33,796 bases of DNA from Nitrospirota bacterium (GCA_015492515.1 WGEZ01000138.1:1-33796); one strand, 5' to 3'. Numbered from the stretch's first letter, positions 17,488 through 27,463 are shown. Program-made: numbers and translations. Notes: a model not told the origin generated them from the sequence alone.

Positions 17488-19291
17488 GGGATGCCGTTAT
17501 TGCGGCTGTGACACGATCGTCTCGGACTCCGTATTCACCCACAGCGGCAGGAGATACGAGGTGAGGGAATGCCTCGAGTGCGGTCTCTCCTCCCTGTACC
17601 CCTTCCCGGATCACTCCACCCTCAAGACCGCCCTGAGGATCTTCAGGAGGCATCTCCCCGGCTATGACCCCGGGTTCGACTGGAGATCCTTCTTCGCCAG
17701 AAGATACCTTGACGACGGCGATAAGGTCTTGAGCATCGGCAGAGAAGACGGAACCCTGCAGAACACGTTCATGAAGGAGAACCTCCATCTCGTTCAGTGC
17801 GATGCCTTCACCCCCGATGCACTCTCCTGCTTCTCGGACAACGAGTTCGACGCCGTCTTCGTTGAAGACAACATCGGTTTTGTGAAAGACCTGAGAGGCT
17901 TCCTCGACCAGATCAATAGAATCCTGAAGGACTCCGGGCTCGTCTCTTTCAGAACGAGGGACGCCTGCTCCAGGCTCAACAGGGACAGGGGCAGGGAGAA
18001 CTACCTGCTCGGAGACTTCAACTTCATGGGGAGGAGGTTCGTCCGAACCGTCTTCAGGAGACACTTCGGCTCGATCCCCACCTGCATAATGCAGGAGAAG
18101 TTCAACGACAGTTTCATCGTCGCCTACGGCCGGCTCAACAGCGGATGTGACAGATACTTCATGAGCGTGCTCATCCTGGTACATCATTATCTCTTCGCAA
18201 GGCTCGACGACGCCACGGGGCCGAGGGGAAGGGTGATGAACACCGTCGACATGCTCGACAGAAAGGGGGTCAAGGCGGACATATCCTTCTCACTCACACC
18301 CTATGTCGACGAAAACTATGACCTTGTACATCTGTTCCACAACGCCTGGGAGACGCAGGATGCGATATCGCAGATGCTTTCCGTGAAGGAGGCGGACAAG
18401 AAGGTCGTCGTTTCAACCATATACATGGACATGTCGGAGACGAACTTCATCATAAACGTCCTGGGCAGGATATTCAAGATGCCCGATGAGGACGAGAGGG
18501 AGGCCTTTCTGGAGATGCTGGCGCGGGGGGATCTGAAGGCCGGAAGGTTGCACCAGAAGATGCGCTTCTATGCGAGGTGGAACCTCGAGGAGGACCAGAG
18601 GGCGCTCCTTGAGATGGCCGACAGGCTGATCTGCTTCTCCTACACCGAGATGCGCCAGATGAGCCTGAACCTCGATCGTCAACGGCCCTTCTCCATTGTA
18701 TACAACTCTGCCGATGACGAGCTCTTCGGCGAGTCCGGCCCTGAGTACTTCATCGAGCGATACGGGGTGAGGGATTTCATCATATCGGCGGGACACCTGG
18801 AGTGGAGGAAGAACCAGCTCATGACCCTGTACGCGCTGAGGGACTACCCCGAGATACCGGTGGTGGTGGTCGGTGCTGAACAGGATGAGGAGTACCACGA
18901 GCTGTGCAGGTTGTGGGCGCACAAGAACACGATCTTCATCTCCCAGCTTAAGCACCGCCATCTCGCAAGCGCCTTCGCGGCGGCCAGGGCCCACGTCCAG
19001 CCGAGCTGGATAGAGGGGATCGCCCTGTCCACCATAGAGGCAGCGATGTGCGGATGCTCACCGGTCGTTGCAGACAGGGCGGGAGAGATCGAATACTACG
19101 GCGACCTCGGGTTCTACGTCAATCCCGGCTCGGCGGCCTCGATAAGGAAGGCCGTGCTCGCAGCATACGGCAACAACCACAACGTGAGGGAAGAGACCCG
19201 CAGGTTCGTCAGGGAGCGGTACAGCTTCAAGAGGGCCGTCGATATGACGATCGATGCATACCGGAAGGTGCTGGAGGCTGAGCGGTGTTGA
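17480..19291 (+). CDS. Zinc-ribbon plus degenerate methyltransferase-like domain fused to GT4 glycosyltransferase
   Basis: 'CRYCGCD...CLECGLSSLYPFP' CxxC pairs; 'DKVLSIGREDGTLQNTF' weak SAM motif I; C-term 'ARAHVQPSWIEGIALSTIEAAMCGCSPVVADRAGEIEYYGD' GT4. Confidence 0.75.
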   Translation: MTEGCRYCGCDTIVSDSVFTHSGRRYEVRECLECGLSSLYPFPDHSTLKTALRIFRRHLPGYDPGFDWRSFFARRYLDDGDKVLSIGREDGTLQNTFMKENLHLVQCDAFTPDALSCFSDNEFDAVFVEDNIGFVKDLRGFLDQINRILKDSGLVSFRTRDACSRLNRDRGRENYLLGDFNFMGRRFVRTVFRRHFGSIPTCIMQEKFNDSFIVAYGRLNSGCDRYFMSVLILVHHYLFARLDDATGPRGRVMNTVDMLDRKGVKADISFSLTPYVDENYDLVHLFHNAWETQDAISQMLSVKEADKKVVVSTIYMDMSETNFIINVLGRIFKMPDEDEREAFLEMLARGDLKAGRLHQKMRFYARWNLEEDQRALLEMADRLICFSYTEMRQMSLNLDRQRPFSIVYNSADDELFGESGPEYFIERYGVRDFIISAGHLEWRKNQLMTLYALRDYPEIPVVVVGAEQDEEYHELCRLWAHKNTIFISQLKHRHLASAFAAARAHVQPSWIEGIALSTIEAAMCGCSPVVADRAGEIEYYGDLGFYVNPGSAASIRKAVLAAYGNNHNVREETRRFVRERYSFKRAVDMTIDAYRKVLEAERC

Positions 19292-22149
19292 GGATACACC
19301 TCGTATACCAGTGGTACACACCGGCCATGGTCAGGAGACTGCTACGACCTCTCGAGATCCTGGAGGAGGCCGGGCGTATCGAGCTCTCCTGCTACAGCGC
19401 CTCTGGGTACAGGAACGTCCTCGTCTCCGGTGCCGACGTGATCATCTTTTCGAACATCGTCTGCCGGACGGCGACGGTGACGGCGGAGGAGGCGAGGCTG
19501 AAGGGTGTCAGGATGATCTATGACGAGTCTCTTGAGTCCGGCTCAGACGGCCCCTCCCACGGCTTCATCCGCGATTACTACCACGACGTCAGGGCCCGCA
19601 ACGTCAGGGACCGTCTCTTGAGAACCGTCGATGCGGTAATCTCTCCGGAGGCGACGATCGTGGAGAGGCATCCCCACATAAGGGGGCGTTGTCATGTCAG
19701 GGAGAAGATCAGCCCGGACTGGCTGTACGACACCCTGAAGGCCGTCAGCCCCGTACGGGCACGGGACGGCGGTCTCTCCAAGAGGATCCTCTTCATCACC
19801 CCGACGCTGATGTGGCCCTATCAGCAGATCGCAGACCTGATGGCCGAGGAGCTCATGAGGATGGGGCATGATCTCCATCTCTTCACCGTCAACCCCCCGG
19901 GGTTCCTCTATCAGACCCTCTGCAAACCCGGGCTCTTCGAGGAACGCCTGGTGAGAAGGATCGTCGATTATTCAGAGGATGCCTATAAGATACCCCTCCT
20001 GATCGACAGGACGGAGCCTGACGTCGTCCTTACCATCCAGGGCTATGTGATACCGCGGCAGATACTGAAGGAGATAAAGAAGCGCGGTGTCCCGTCCGCC
20101 GTCTGGTTCATGAAGGAGCCTTACGATACCATGAGGAGTTGTTCCTACGGCAGATACTTCACCCATGTATTCCTGCAGGACAGGGCCTCCCTCATGTATC
20201 ACAGGCGCTACGGCAACCCGAACAGCTTCTATCTGCCCCATGGATCAGCCCCGGTCATTGAGGACGCTCCTCCGAACGGTGACGACCGCTACAGATACGG
20301 GCTCTCTCTGACGGGAACCCCCACGGAGGATCGGGTGAGGCTCGTACGAGGCCTCCGGGAGGCCGGCATGGAGGTGACCGTCGCAGGGCCCGGATGGGAA
20401 GGGGTGGAGGAGGTGAACGTCCGGCGGATCCGATCTCACAGGGACAGATGCGACCACTTCAGGTCCTCCCTCGTCAACATCAACCTCCACGGCACGGAGC
20501 GGTCCTCGTACAATCCCTGGCAGCTGAAGGCGTACAGCCCGAACCTCGAAACCTTCGACATCTCGGCATCCGCCGCATTCCAGCTCGTGGATGACCGTCG
20601 AGAAGGCGTCAAGGAGTGTTTTGAGCCGGGGAAGGAGATCGTCCAGTTCTCCGACGTAAGCGACTGCATCGAGAAGGCGAGGTATTACCTGGAGAACGTG
20701 GAGGAGGTGAAGGCGATAGCCTCTTCAGCCCATGAACGGGCATGCAGGGAACACGGCTACAGACACCGTATCGAGTTCATATTGAAGACCGTCGAGGATA
20801 TCGGCCCGGAACCCGAGGGCCGGTGCCATTACAGGATGGGCTACGTCCAGTTCTCGTCGGAGGTCCCTGAGTCCGTGGATCTGCTGCCTGACTCAGCCAC
20901 GCTGACCGCCGTATCGGAGGACTCCTCGAGGTTGTACATAGAGAACAAGATGCGCGTCATACAGTGCCGCCGTGAAGAAGGCTTCTCATCGGCCCTGAAC
21001 GGCGCCGTCCTGAACACCCCCTCCGATCACATCGCCGTTGGTCCGTCGGGGCTGTGGCACAGGCATTCAGAGATCACTTCCCTCGTCGACGGATTTCTCG
21101 AGGACCTGCAGCTTGGAGCCCTTCTGTTGAGGGACCCGGAGGGCGGTGAGATCACCGGCATCGTGATGCCCGCAAGGGTGCTCATGGATGCGGGCAGCTT
21201 CAGGTACGGAAACGCTGAACGATCCCTGCTGGACATCCGATACAGGTTGGAGGAGGCCGGACTGGTCGTCAAAGAGACGCCCTTTGCATCCTCCCCGCTC
21301 GCCGGGTCGATCTTCTCCCTCCCCGCCACAGAGGCCGAGGAGAAGGAGTTCCTGAGGGAGTGGACCGGGACGCCTGCCGAAAGGTTGACCGCCTCCAGGC
21401 TGCTCGGCCTCGTCCTCGACAACCCGGAGAGGCTCGACGAAGGGGAGGCGACAAGGAGCATACAGAAGACGGTGGAGGTCTGTCCCGGGTTTCTGAAGGG
21501 CCGCGAGTACCTGGCGAGGCTTTACCTGAAGCAGGGCAAGGCCTCCAGGGCGATCGGACATCTCGAATTCATATGGGAGAGCAACCCCGGGGACGGACAG
21601 ACCGGGCTCCTCCTCTCCTTGGCCCTCATCATGAAAAAGGAGTTCCACAGGGCCTCGTCGATACTGGAGAGGATCCTGGACACCGATCTTGAACCCTCGC
21701 TCAAGGCGAGCGCCCTCTATCAGAAGGGCCTGCTGCTGAAAGGGGACAACGACGTCGACCGCGCCATGGAGTGTTTCAACCTCGCCCTCGGGACTGATCC
21801 GACGCACCTGAATGCGATGAGGGAGCTCGCCATGATCTGTATCGAGCTCGGCAGGCCGGAGGAGGCCCTGGAGCTCATGAAGGCGAGGTTGTCCTTCCTC
21901 GTCAGCGAAGAGACGCTGAACGACGTCGGCGCCGCATACTGGATGAGGGGTGAGAAGGAGGAGGCCTATCAGTACTTCCTCAAGGCCCTCGAGTCGGACC
22001 CGGCCTCAAAGAGCGCCGTCGTCAACGCCGTCACCGCGGCTGTAGAGCTCGGCCGTGATCCCGAAGAGGTGAGGGACCTTCTCGTCGGATACCTCAATCA
22101 CCATCCCGATGATCTGGAGGCGTGGAGGCTCCTTGAAGGCATGAGGTAG
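19285..22149 (+). CDS. Multidomain glycosyltransferase: CgeB-like GT, a possible degenerate GT2 segment, C-terminal TPR repeats
   Basis: 'WQLKAYSPNLETFDISASAAFQLVDDRREGVKECFEPGKEIVQFSD' CgeB-like; 'NGAVLNTPSDHIAVGPSGLWHRHSEI' GT2-like; TPRs such as 'LKASALYQKGLLLKGDNDVDRAMECFNLALGTDPTHLNAMRELAMICIELGRPEEALELM'. Confidence 0.75.
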   Translation: MLRIHLVYQWYTPAMVRRLLRPLEILEEAGRIELSCYSASGYRNVLVSGADVIIFSNIVCRTATVTAEEARLKGVRMIYDESLESGSDGPSHGFIRDYYHDVRARNVRDRLLRTVDAVISPEATIVERHPHIRGRCHVREKISPDWLYDTLKAVSPVRARDGGLSKRILFITPTLMWPYQQIADLMAEELMRMGHDLHLFTVNPPGFLYQTLCKPGLFEERLVRRIVDYSEDAYKIPLLIDRTEPDVVLTIQGYVIPRQILKEIKKRGVPSAVWFMKEPYDTMRSCSYGRYFTHVFLQDRASLMYHRRYGNPNSFYLPHGSAPVIEDAPPNGDDRYRYGLSLTGTPTEDRVRLVRGLREAGMEVTVAGPGWEGVEEVNVRRIRSHRDRCDHFRSSLVNINLHGTERSSYNPWQLKAYSPNLETFDISASAAFQLVDDRREGVKECFEPGKEIVQFSDVSDCIEKARYYLENVEEVKAIASSAHERACREHGYRHRIEFILKTVEDIGPEPEGRCHYRMGYVQFSSEVPESVDLLPDSATLTAVSEDSSRLYIENKMRVIQCRREEGFSSALNGAVLNTPSDHIAVGPSGLWHRHSEITSLVDGFLEDLQLGALLLRDPEGGEITGIVMPARVLMDAGSFRYGNAERSLLDIRYRLEEAGLVVKETPFASSPLAGSIFSLPATEAEEKEFLREWTGTPAERLTASRLLGLVLDNPERLDEGEATRSIQKTVEVCPGFLKGREYLARLYLKQGKASRAIGHLEFIWESNPGDGQTGLLLSLALIMKKEFHRASSILERILDTDLEPSLKASALYQKGLLLKGDNDVDRAMECFNLALGTDPTHLNAMRELAMICIELGRPEEALELMKARLSFLVSEETLNDVGAAYWMRGEKEEAYQYFLKALESDPASKSAVVNAVTAAVELGRDPEEVRDLLVGYLNHHPDDLEAWRLLEGMR

Positions 22150-22151
22150 CC

Positions 22152-23849
22152 GTGGAGATGAAGCATGTCAGGAGAGAGATGATCCACGTCGTACCCGCAA
22201 GGTCCGGCGCCCTCACCCTGAAGCTCTCCTCGCCGGACGGAGGGAGCAGGGCCATACACAGCCTCTACGACCCGGAGGCGGAGGCGGAGGCGCTCGTGAA
22301 CGCCTCCCGTTTCGATGAGGAGGGCATACTGGTTGTACTGGGCCTGGGGCTCGGCTACCACCTGAAGAAGTTGATCGAGAAATACCCCGATGCATGCATC
22401 GTCGTGGTGGAAGCCCTTGAAGAGATATATGAAATTGCGAAGTCGGAGAAGGGGGTCGACCTCCTGAGGGAGGGGATCGAGTTCATCGTTGCAGCCTCCC
22501 CCCGGGAGGTCCTGGAAAGGATCACGAAGATCCAGCTTGAAAGGGGCATGCCGCCGATCGGGGTCTTCAACCTCTCCTCAGCAACCGGCGCGTTCCCTGA
22601 GTACTACCGACCCATAGCAGCGAGGCTCACTGCGGCGGCGTCCTTCAGGCTCTGGGAGAGGCTCCGGTATCGGAAATTCAAGACCCCCGTCTTGAAGGTC
22701 GCCGTAATGGACTTCGACTATTTCCTCACCCTCGAGATCGAGAGGGCCCTGAGGGGCCTCGGGCACAGGGTGTACAGGATAAAGGGGGACCTCAAGAGAG
22801 AGAAGGCCGCTGATATACTCACCAAGGTCGTCAAGGCCGTCCTGGACATCAAACCCGACTTCCTCATCGCGGTAAACCACATCGCCTTTGACGAGGAGGG
22901 GGTGGTCAGCTCCTTCCTCCATTCCATAGAGATGCCCGTTGCGGTCTGGTACGTGGACAGCCCCACGATCATCGTCAAGGCCTTCAAGGGCAACGCCACA
23001 CCCAATACGGCCGTATTCGTCTGGGACAGGACGTACATCGAGGACCTGAGGGCCATGGGCTTCGAATCGGTCCACTACCTGCCGCTGGCAACGGATGAAA
23101 CGGTCTTCTTCCCCAGGGACGTCACGAGGGAGGAGATGGAGACGTACGGGGCTGAAACGGGGTTCATCGGCAACTCGATGGTGAGATCGACCGAGGAATA
23201 TATGGAGAGACTGCCCCTCCCCCTTCGCCCCCTCGTGGAGAAGCTGGCCCGTCCAATGAGCGAGGGGAGGCAGCGCTTCAACGATGCACTCCGGACCCTC
23301 GACGAGAGGGAGCTGGAGATGCTCGACTCCTCTCCGGAGAAGACGAGGTCCGATTTCGAGACCGCCCTCCTGAGGAAGGCCACCTTCCTGTACCGCCTCT
23401 CCTGCATCGGATACCTCTCCTCCTTCAATACCGTGATCCACGGTGACAGGGGCTGGCGGAAGATATTGAACGGCAACTATATCATAAGGCCCAGGCTGAA
23501 TTACTACACCGAGCTTCCCGTCTTCTACAACGCCTGCAGGATAAACTTCAACGCCACGAGCCTCCAGATGAGGGAGGCGGTGAACCAGAGGGTCTTCGAC
23601 GTGCCCGCCTGCGGGGCCTTCCTCCTCACGGACCATCAGGGGGCGATCGAGGAGCTCTTCGAGGTGGGCGAGGAGGTGATCACCTACAGGGAGAGGGGGG
23701 AGATACCCGAACTCGTGAGGTTCTACCTCAGAAACCGGGGACAGAGGGAGGCCGTCGCCGGGAGGGGCAGGGAGCGGGTCCTCGGTGAGCACACATACCG
23801 CCGGAGGATCGAGAGGATGATTCAAGTTATGAGGAAGATCTACCGATAA
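22152..23849 (+). CDS. Maf-like N-terminal Rossmann domain fused to a CgeB-like glycosyltransferase
   Basis: 'RAIHSLYDPEAEAEALVNASRFDEEGILVVLGLGLGYHLKKLIEKYPDACIVVVEALEEIYEIA' (Maf N-domain-like). C-term 'REAVNQRVFDVPACGAFLLTDHQGAIEELFEVGEEVITYRERGEIPELVRFYLRN' (CgeB-like). Paralog of 30212..31993. Confidence 0.75.
   Translation: MEMKHVRREMIHVVPARSGALTLKLSSPDGGSRAIHSLYDPEAEAEALVNASRFDEEGILVVLGLGLGYHLKKLIEKYPDACIVVVEALEEIYEIAKSEKGVDLLREGIEFIVAASPREVLERITKIQLERGMPPIGVFNLSSATGAFPEYYRPIAARLTAAASFRLWERLRYRKFKTPVLKVAVMDFDYFLTLEIERALRGLGHRVYRIKGDLKREKAADILTKVVKAVLDIKPDFLIAVNHIAFDEEGVVSSFLHSIEMPVAVWYVDSPTIIVKAFKGNATPNTAVFVWDRTYIEDLRAMGFESVHYLPLATDETVFFPRDVTREEMETYGAETGFIGNSMVRSTEEYMERLPLPLRPLVEKLARPMSEGRQRFNDALRTLDERELEMLDSSPEKTRSDFETALLRKATFLYRLSCIGYLSSFNTVIHGDRGWRKILNGNYIIRPRLNYYTELPVFYNACRINFNATSLQMREAVNQRVFDVPACGAFLLTDHQGAIEELFEVGEEVITYRERGEIPELVRFYLRNRGQREAVAGRGRERVLGEHTYRRRIERMIQVMRKIYR
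23822..23849 (+). promoter_or_regulatory. sigma28-like promoter for the chemotaxis receptor gene, overlapping the upstream stop codon
   Basis: TCAAGTTA-N12-ACCGATAA; -10 is 7/8 match to GCCGATAA, -35 is 6/8 match to TAAAGTTT. Confidence 0.55.
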
Positions 23850-23888
23850 GAAAAAAGAGGTATTCACGGCCTCCACGGAAAGGAGAAG

Positions 23889-25796
23889 GTGCATATGGAC
23901 ATGGTGCTGAAGAAGTCGGTCGTAAAGAACGCCGCGGTCTTCGTCGTCCTCGCCGTGTTCAATATATACCAGGGATTCAACGCCCTCTACGTTCTCTCCT
24001 CGGCCCTCCTCTTCCTCCTGATCCTGGCGGGGGACCTCTGGGTGCTCCTGCCGCTTAAGAGGAGGACGGTACGGCTGGCTGGGTTCGTGGACGACCTTGC
24101 AGCGGGCGGAAGGGATCTCACAAAGAGGATCGACGTCGACGGCGATGACGAGGTCTCGAGGCTGGCGGCGGGTCTGAACAGCTTCGTCAGCAGGCTCCAT
24201 AACCTCATCGGCAGGTCGATGAACACGGCCAACCAGGTCGCCTCGGCGTCGGGCGAACTCTCGAAGTTCTCGACCAGGATGGCCGCCGGAGCGACGAGGC
24301 AGGACGACCAGGTGAGGCAGGTCGCCGTGGCCACGGAGGAGCTGAACTCCACCGTGAACGAGGTGGCGGCCAATGCCCAGAAGGTGGCCGAGCTGGCGAA
24401 GGGATCGGTGGAGATCGCCGAGAGGGGCAGGCAGACCGCGGTGACAGGCATGGAGGATCTGAAGAGGATGACCCTCTCGGTGGAGGACTCCTCCAGGATC
24501 ATCGCCGAGCTCGGAGAGCGGGTGGCCTCGATCGGAGAGATAATATCGCTGATAGAGGATATAGCGGACCAGACGAACCTCCTGGCCCTGAATGCGGCCA
24601 TCGAGGCTGCGAGCGCAGGGGAGATGGGGAGGGGCTTTGCAGTGGTGGCCGATGAGGTGAGGAAGCTCGCCGAGAGGACCACCCGGGCGACGAAGGAGAT
24701 CGCAGAGGTGATAAAATCGCTCCAGAAGGGGGCTGAAGAGGCGATGGGGACGATGGAGTCCGCATCGGGAGAGTCGAGGAAGGCCCAGGAGTTCGCAACG
24801 GAGATATCGAGGGCCCTCGATGACATCGCAGGGGCCTCAAGGAGCGTATCGGACAGCATCAATCAGATAGCCACGGCTGTGGAGGAACAGTCTTCGACCA
24901 CGACGGAGATCTCGGGCAACATCGAGGCGATAGCCCAGGTGGTGGAGGATACGGCCAAGAACGTCAAGAAGACCTCTGATGCAGCCGTCGAGCTCAGCAA
25001 GCTCTCCAACGAACTCCTTGAAGAGGTGGGGGGCTTCAGGATGAACCTCTTCGGCGTCGTTCCCCTGAAGAACGCCGTGGAGATGAACAGGAAGTTCGCA
25101 CCCCTCGTCGAATACCTCGGCAGGAGGCTCGGCATGGACCTGATAATAAAGGTGGGGAAGGATTATCCGGAGGCGATCGAAGACCTCGGCACCGGCAGGG
25201 CGCTCATATCATACCAGACACCCACCACCTACATAGAGGGGAAGCACAAGTACGGCGTCAGGCTCCTCGGCTACTTCGAGCAGAACGGCTCGCCCACGTA
25301 CAGGAGCGTCATCGTGGTCTCAAGAAGCAGCGGGATAAGGAGCGTGGCGGAGCTGAGGGGGAAGAGGTTCGCCTTCGGCAGCGAGAAGTCAACGGGCAGC
25401 ACCCTCGTCCCGATGGCGATGCTCGCCGAGGCCGGGATCACCCTGAACGACCTCTCGGGACACGCCTTCCTCGGCTCCCACGACTCGGTGGCCAGCGCCG
25501 TCCTGAAGGGAGAGTTCGATGCCGGAGGGATGATGGAGTCCGTCGTTGCTGAGTTTGCGGAGAAGGGGCTTGAGGTGATCAAGGTCTCCGAACCGATACC
25601 GCAGTTCCCGATCTGTGCGACCAGGGACCTGCCGCCCGATCTGGTCGGCAGGATCGTCGAGGCCCTCCTCTCGATTCCGGACCCCTCCATACCCAGGGCG
25701 ATAGACAGGGGTTATACGAGGTTCCTGAGGGCCGAGGACAGCGACTTCGACGGTGTGCGCCAGATGGTGAAGAGACTCTATGGTGTACAGTACTGA
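23889..25796 (+). CDS. Methyl-accepting chemotaxis protein with C-terminal PhnD-like periplasmic-binding-protein-type domain
   Basis: Two N-terminal hydrophobic segments, HAMP-like region, '[41 protein letters not shown]' signalling hairpin, then '[15 protein letters not shown]...[46 protein letters not shown]...[24 protein letters not shown]' PhnD-like. Confidence 0.92.
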   Translation: MHMDMVLKKSVVKNAAVFVVLAVFNIYQGFNALYVLSSALLFLLILAGDLWVLLPLKRRTVRLAGFVDDLAAGGRDLTKRIDVDGDDEVSRLAAGLNSFVSRLHNLIGRSMNTANQVASASGELSKFSTRMAAGATRQDDQVRQVAVATEELNSTVNEVAANAQKVAELAKGSVEIAERGRQTAVTGMEDLKRMTLSVEDSSRIIAELGERVASIGEIISLIEDIADQTNLLALNAAIEAASAGEMGRGFAVVADEVRKLAERTTRATKEIAEVIKSLQKGAEEAMGTMESASGESRKAQEFATEISRALDDIAGASRSVSDSINQIATAVEEQSSTTTEISGNIEAIAQVVEDTAKNVKKTSDAAVELSKLSNELLEEVGGFRMNLFGVVPLKNAVEMNRKFAPLVEYLGRRLGMDLIIKVGKDYPEAIEDLGTGRALISYQTPTTYIEGKHKYGVRLLGYFEQNGSPTYRSVIVVSRSSGIRSVAELRGKRFAFGSEKSTGSTLVPMAMLAEAGITLNDLSGHAFLGSHDSVASAVLKGEFDAGGMMESVVAEFAEKGLEVIKVSEPIPQFPICATRDLPPDLVGRIVEALLSIPDPSIPRAIDRGYTRFLRAEDSDFDGVRQMVKRLYGVQY

Positions 25797-25806
25797 CGGA
25801 GAGACG

Positions 25807-25830
25807 GGGCGGATCACAGCCGCTCCGCCC
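25807..25830 (+). terminator. GC-rich hairpin after the MCP gene (possible terminator, no T-tract)
   Basis: GGGCGGA-N10-TCCGCCC stem 11 nt after the stop codon. Confidence 0.4.
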
Positions 25831-25879
25831 TCGATACAGGGCTGGATGTGACGGGGGTATCCTCACCTCCCGCCTGAAC

Positions 25880-25899
25880 AGCGGCGAAGGCGCCGCTGA
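25880..25899. other. Perfect inverted repeat upstream of the sulfotransferase gene
   Basis: CAGCGGCG-AAGG-CGCCGCTG, 8-bp stem with a 4-nt loop. Confidence 0.5.
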
Positions 25900-25936
25900 G
25901 AGGTTATCACTCAGAGCAGACTTCCGGGGAAGACGC

Positions 25937-27463
25937 GTGATGTTCGAGAAGATCAGAGAGCAGGATCATCTGTCCTGTCTGAAGGAGTTGATAGACCGGG
26001 TCAAACGACACCCCGAGGACAGGCGGGCCTGGAAAGAGATCGGACAGCTGTGCTGGGACCTCGGTGATATGGAGACGGCCCAGAGGCTGTTCGCCCTCTA
26101 CGGCGACGATGCAAGGCACAGGGTGGGGATCGACCTCATACCGTATGAGCGCGGCGATGAGGTGCTGATGGACTTCGGGATAAACACCAATCCAGGAAGT
26201 CAGGTGGAGGTGAGCGCCCTGGACCTCGCTGGATGGGTGCTTGGCAGGCGGTCCCCGGCCCTGAGGGTGGAGGTCGTCCATGAGGGGAGGGTGATCCTCA
26301 GGAGCCCGGTCTGTGCACCCACCCCCGACCTGGCCGACCGCTATCCGGACCTGCCCGGAGCGGGGAACTGCGGCTTCCGGGTCATGGTGGGCCTGCTCGG
26401 CATGCCCCTGGAGTTCGAGCTCTCCCTCTTCGCGCTCTTCAAGGATGGACACCGGTTGCCCCTGGCAAGGCTCGGTGTCCAGCGCAAGCCCCTGAGCTCA
26501 GGCTTCCGCCCGGTCCTGCAGCCGCTCATGGTGACGAGTCTGGGCAGGATGGGGACGACGCGGCTGATGCAGCTGCTGAGAGAGCATCCATCCATCGTTG
26601 TTCATTCGAGGTACCCCTATGAAGCGAGGGTTCTGAGCTACTGCACCTTCATGTTCAAGACCCATTCGGAGATGATGAACCTCATCCAGCAGGTCGATCC
26701 ATTCGGCTACCTGAGCGGATTCTTCGGCCACCTCCATCCAGGGTACATCAGGCCCATCGGCTACGGTGCAATCGATTACCAGTTCCGCCACCGGTTCGAG
26801 CTGATCTATACGGAGCAGGCGCTGGCGTCGCTGCAGCGGAGCGTCGATGAGTTTTATCTGAGGCTGGCGGCAGAACAGGGGAAGAGAGGGGCGCTCTTTC
26901 TTGCCGAGAAGATGTATCCGGGCGATATCCCCCCGCAGGTCTGGGAGCTCTATCCCGGGGCCCGCGAGATAATCCTGGTCCGCGATCTCCGCGACATGAT
27001 CTGCTCCGTGCTCGCTTTCAACAGGAAGCGCGGCTTCGTGGACTTCGGCCGTCAATGCGTATCCACGGATGAAGAGTATATCGAAACACGGGTGAGGGCC
27101 GGCGCCATGAGGCTCCTCAACAGCTGGAAGCAACGGGCCGGAAAGGCGTATCTGCTCCGTTACGAGGATCTCATACTGAACCCGGAAGAGGCCCTCTCGG
27201 GGATACTCAGGTACCTGGGACTGGATGACCCGCCCTCTGTGGTCGAGGGCGTGTTGAAGAGGGCGTCCGGGGATGCACCTGAGCTGAGGATTCATCGGAC
27301 CACCCCTGATCCTGCGGCATCCATAGGACGGTGGAAACGGGAGATGAGCCCGGAGATGCAGGCCCTCTGCAACGATCTACTGGGGGAGATACTGAGGGAG
27401 TTCGGTTACACGACCGGCAGCGACGACCTTCAAGGCCTTCAGCTCGAGAGGGGTCGATCATGA
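25937..27463 (+). CDS. Sulfotransferase with N-terminal TPR-like and beta-sandwich-like regions
   Basis: 'LMVTSLGRMGTTRLMQLLREHPSIVVH' 5'-PSB-like; 'EIILVRDLRDMICSVLAFNRKRGF' 3'-PB-like; 'IGRWKREMSPEM' near the C-terminus. Confidence 0.8.
   Translation: MMFEKIREQDHLSCLKELIDRVKRHPEDRRAWKEIGQLCWDLGDMETAQRLFALYGDDARHRVGIDLIPYERGDEVLMDFGINTNPGSQVEVSALDLAGWVLGRRSPALRVEVVHEGRVILRSPVCAPTPDLADRYPDLPGAGNCGFRVMVGLLGMPLEFELSLFALFKDGHRLPLARLGVQRKPLSSGFRPVLQPLMVTSLGRMGTTRLMQLLREHPSIVVHSRYPYEARVLSYCTFMFKTHSEMMNLIQQVDPFGYLSGFFGHLHPGYIRPIGYGAIDYQFRHRFELIYTEQALASLQRSVDEFYLRLAAEQGKRGALFLAEKMYPGDIPPQVWELYPGAREIILVRDLRDMICSVLAFNRKRGFVDFGRQCVSTDEEYIETRVRAGAMRLLNSWKQRAGKAYLLRYEDLILNPEEALSGILRYLGLDDPPSVVEGVLKRASGDAPELRIHRTTPDPAASIGRWKREMSPEMQALCNDLLGEILREFGYTTGSDDLQGLQLERGRS

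Noticed and set aside
27331-27459. Upstream extension of the GT2-GT4-MTase ORF to 27331
   Set aside because: The extension overlaps the previous gene and lacks GT homology; ATG 27460 gives the typical GT2 N-terminus and an ATGA overlap.
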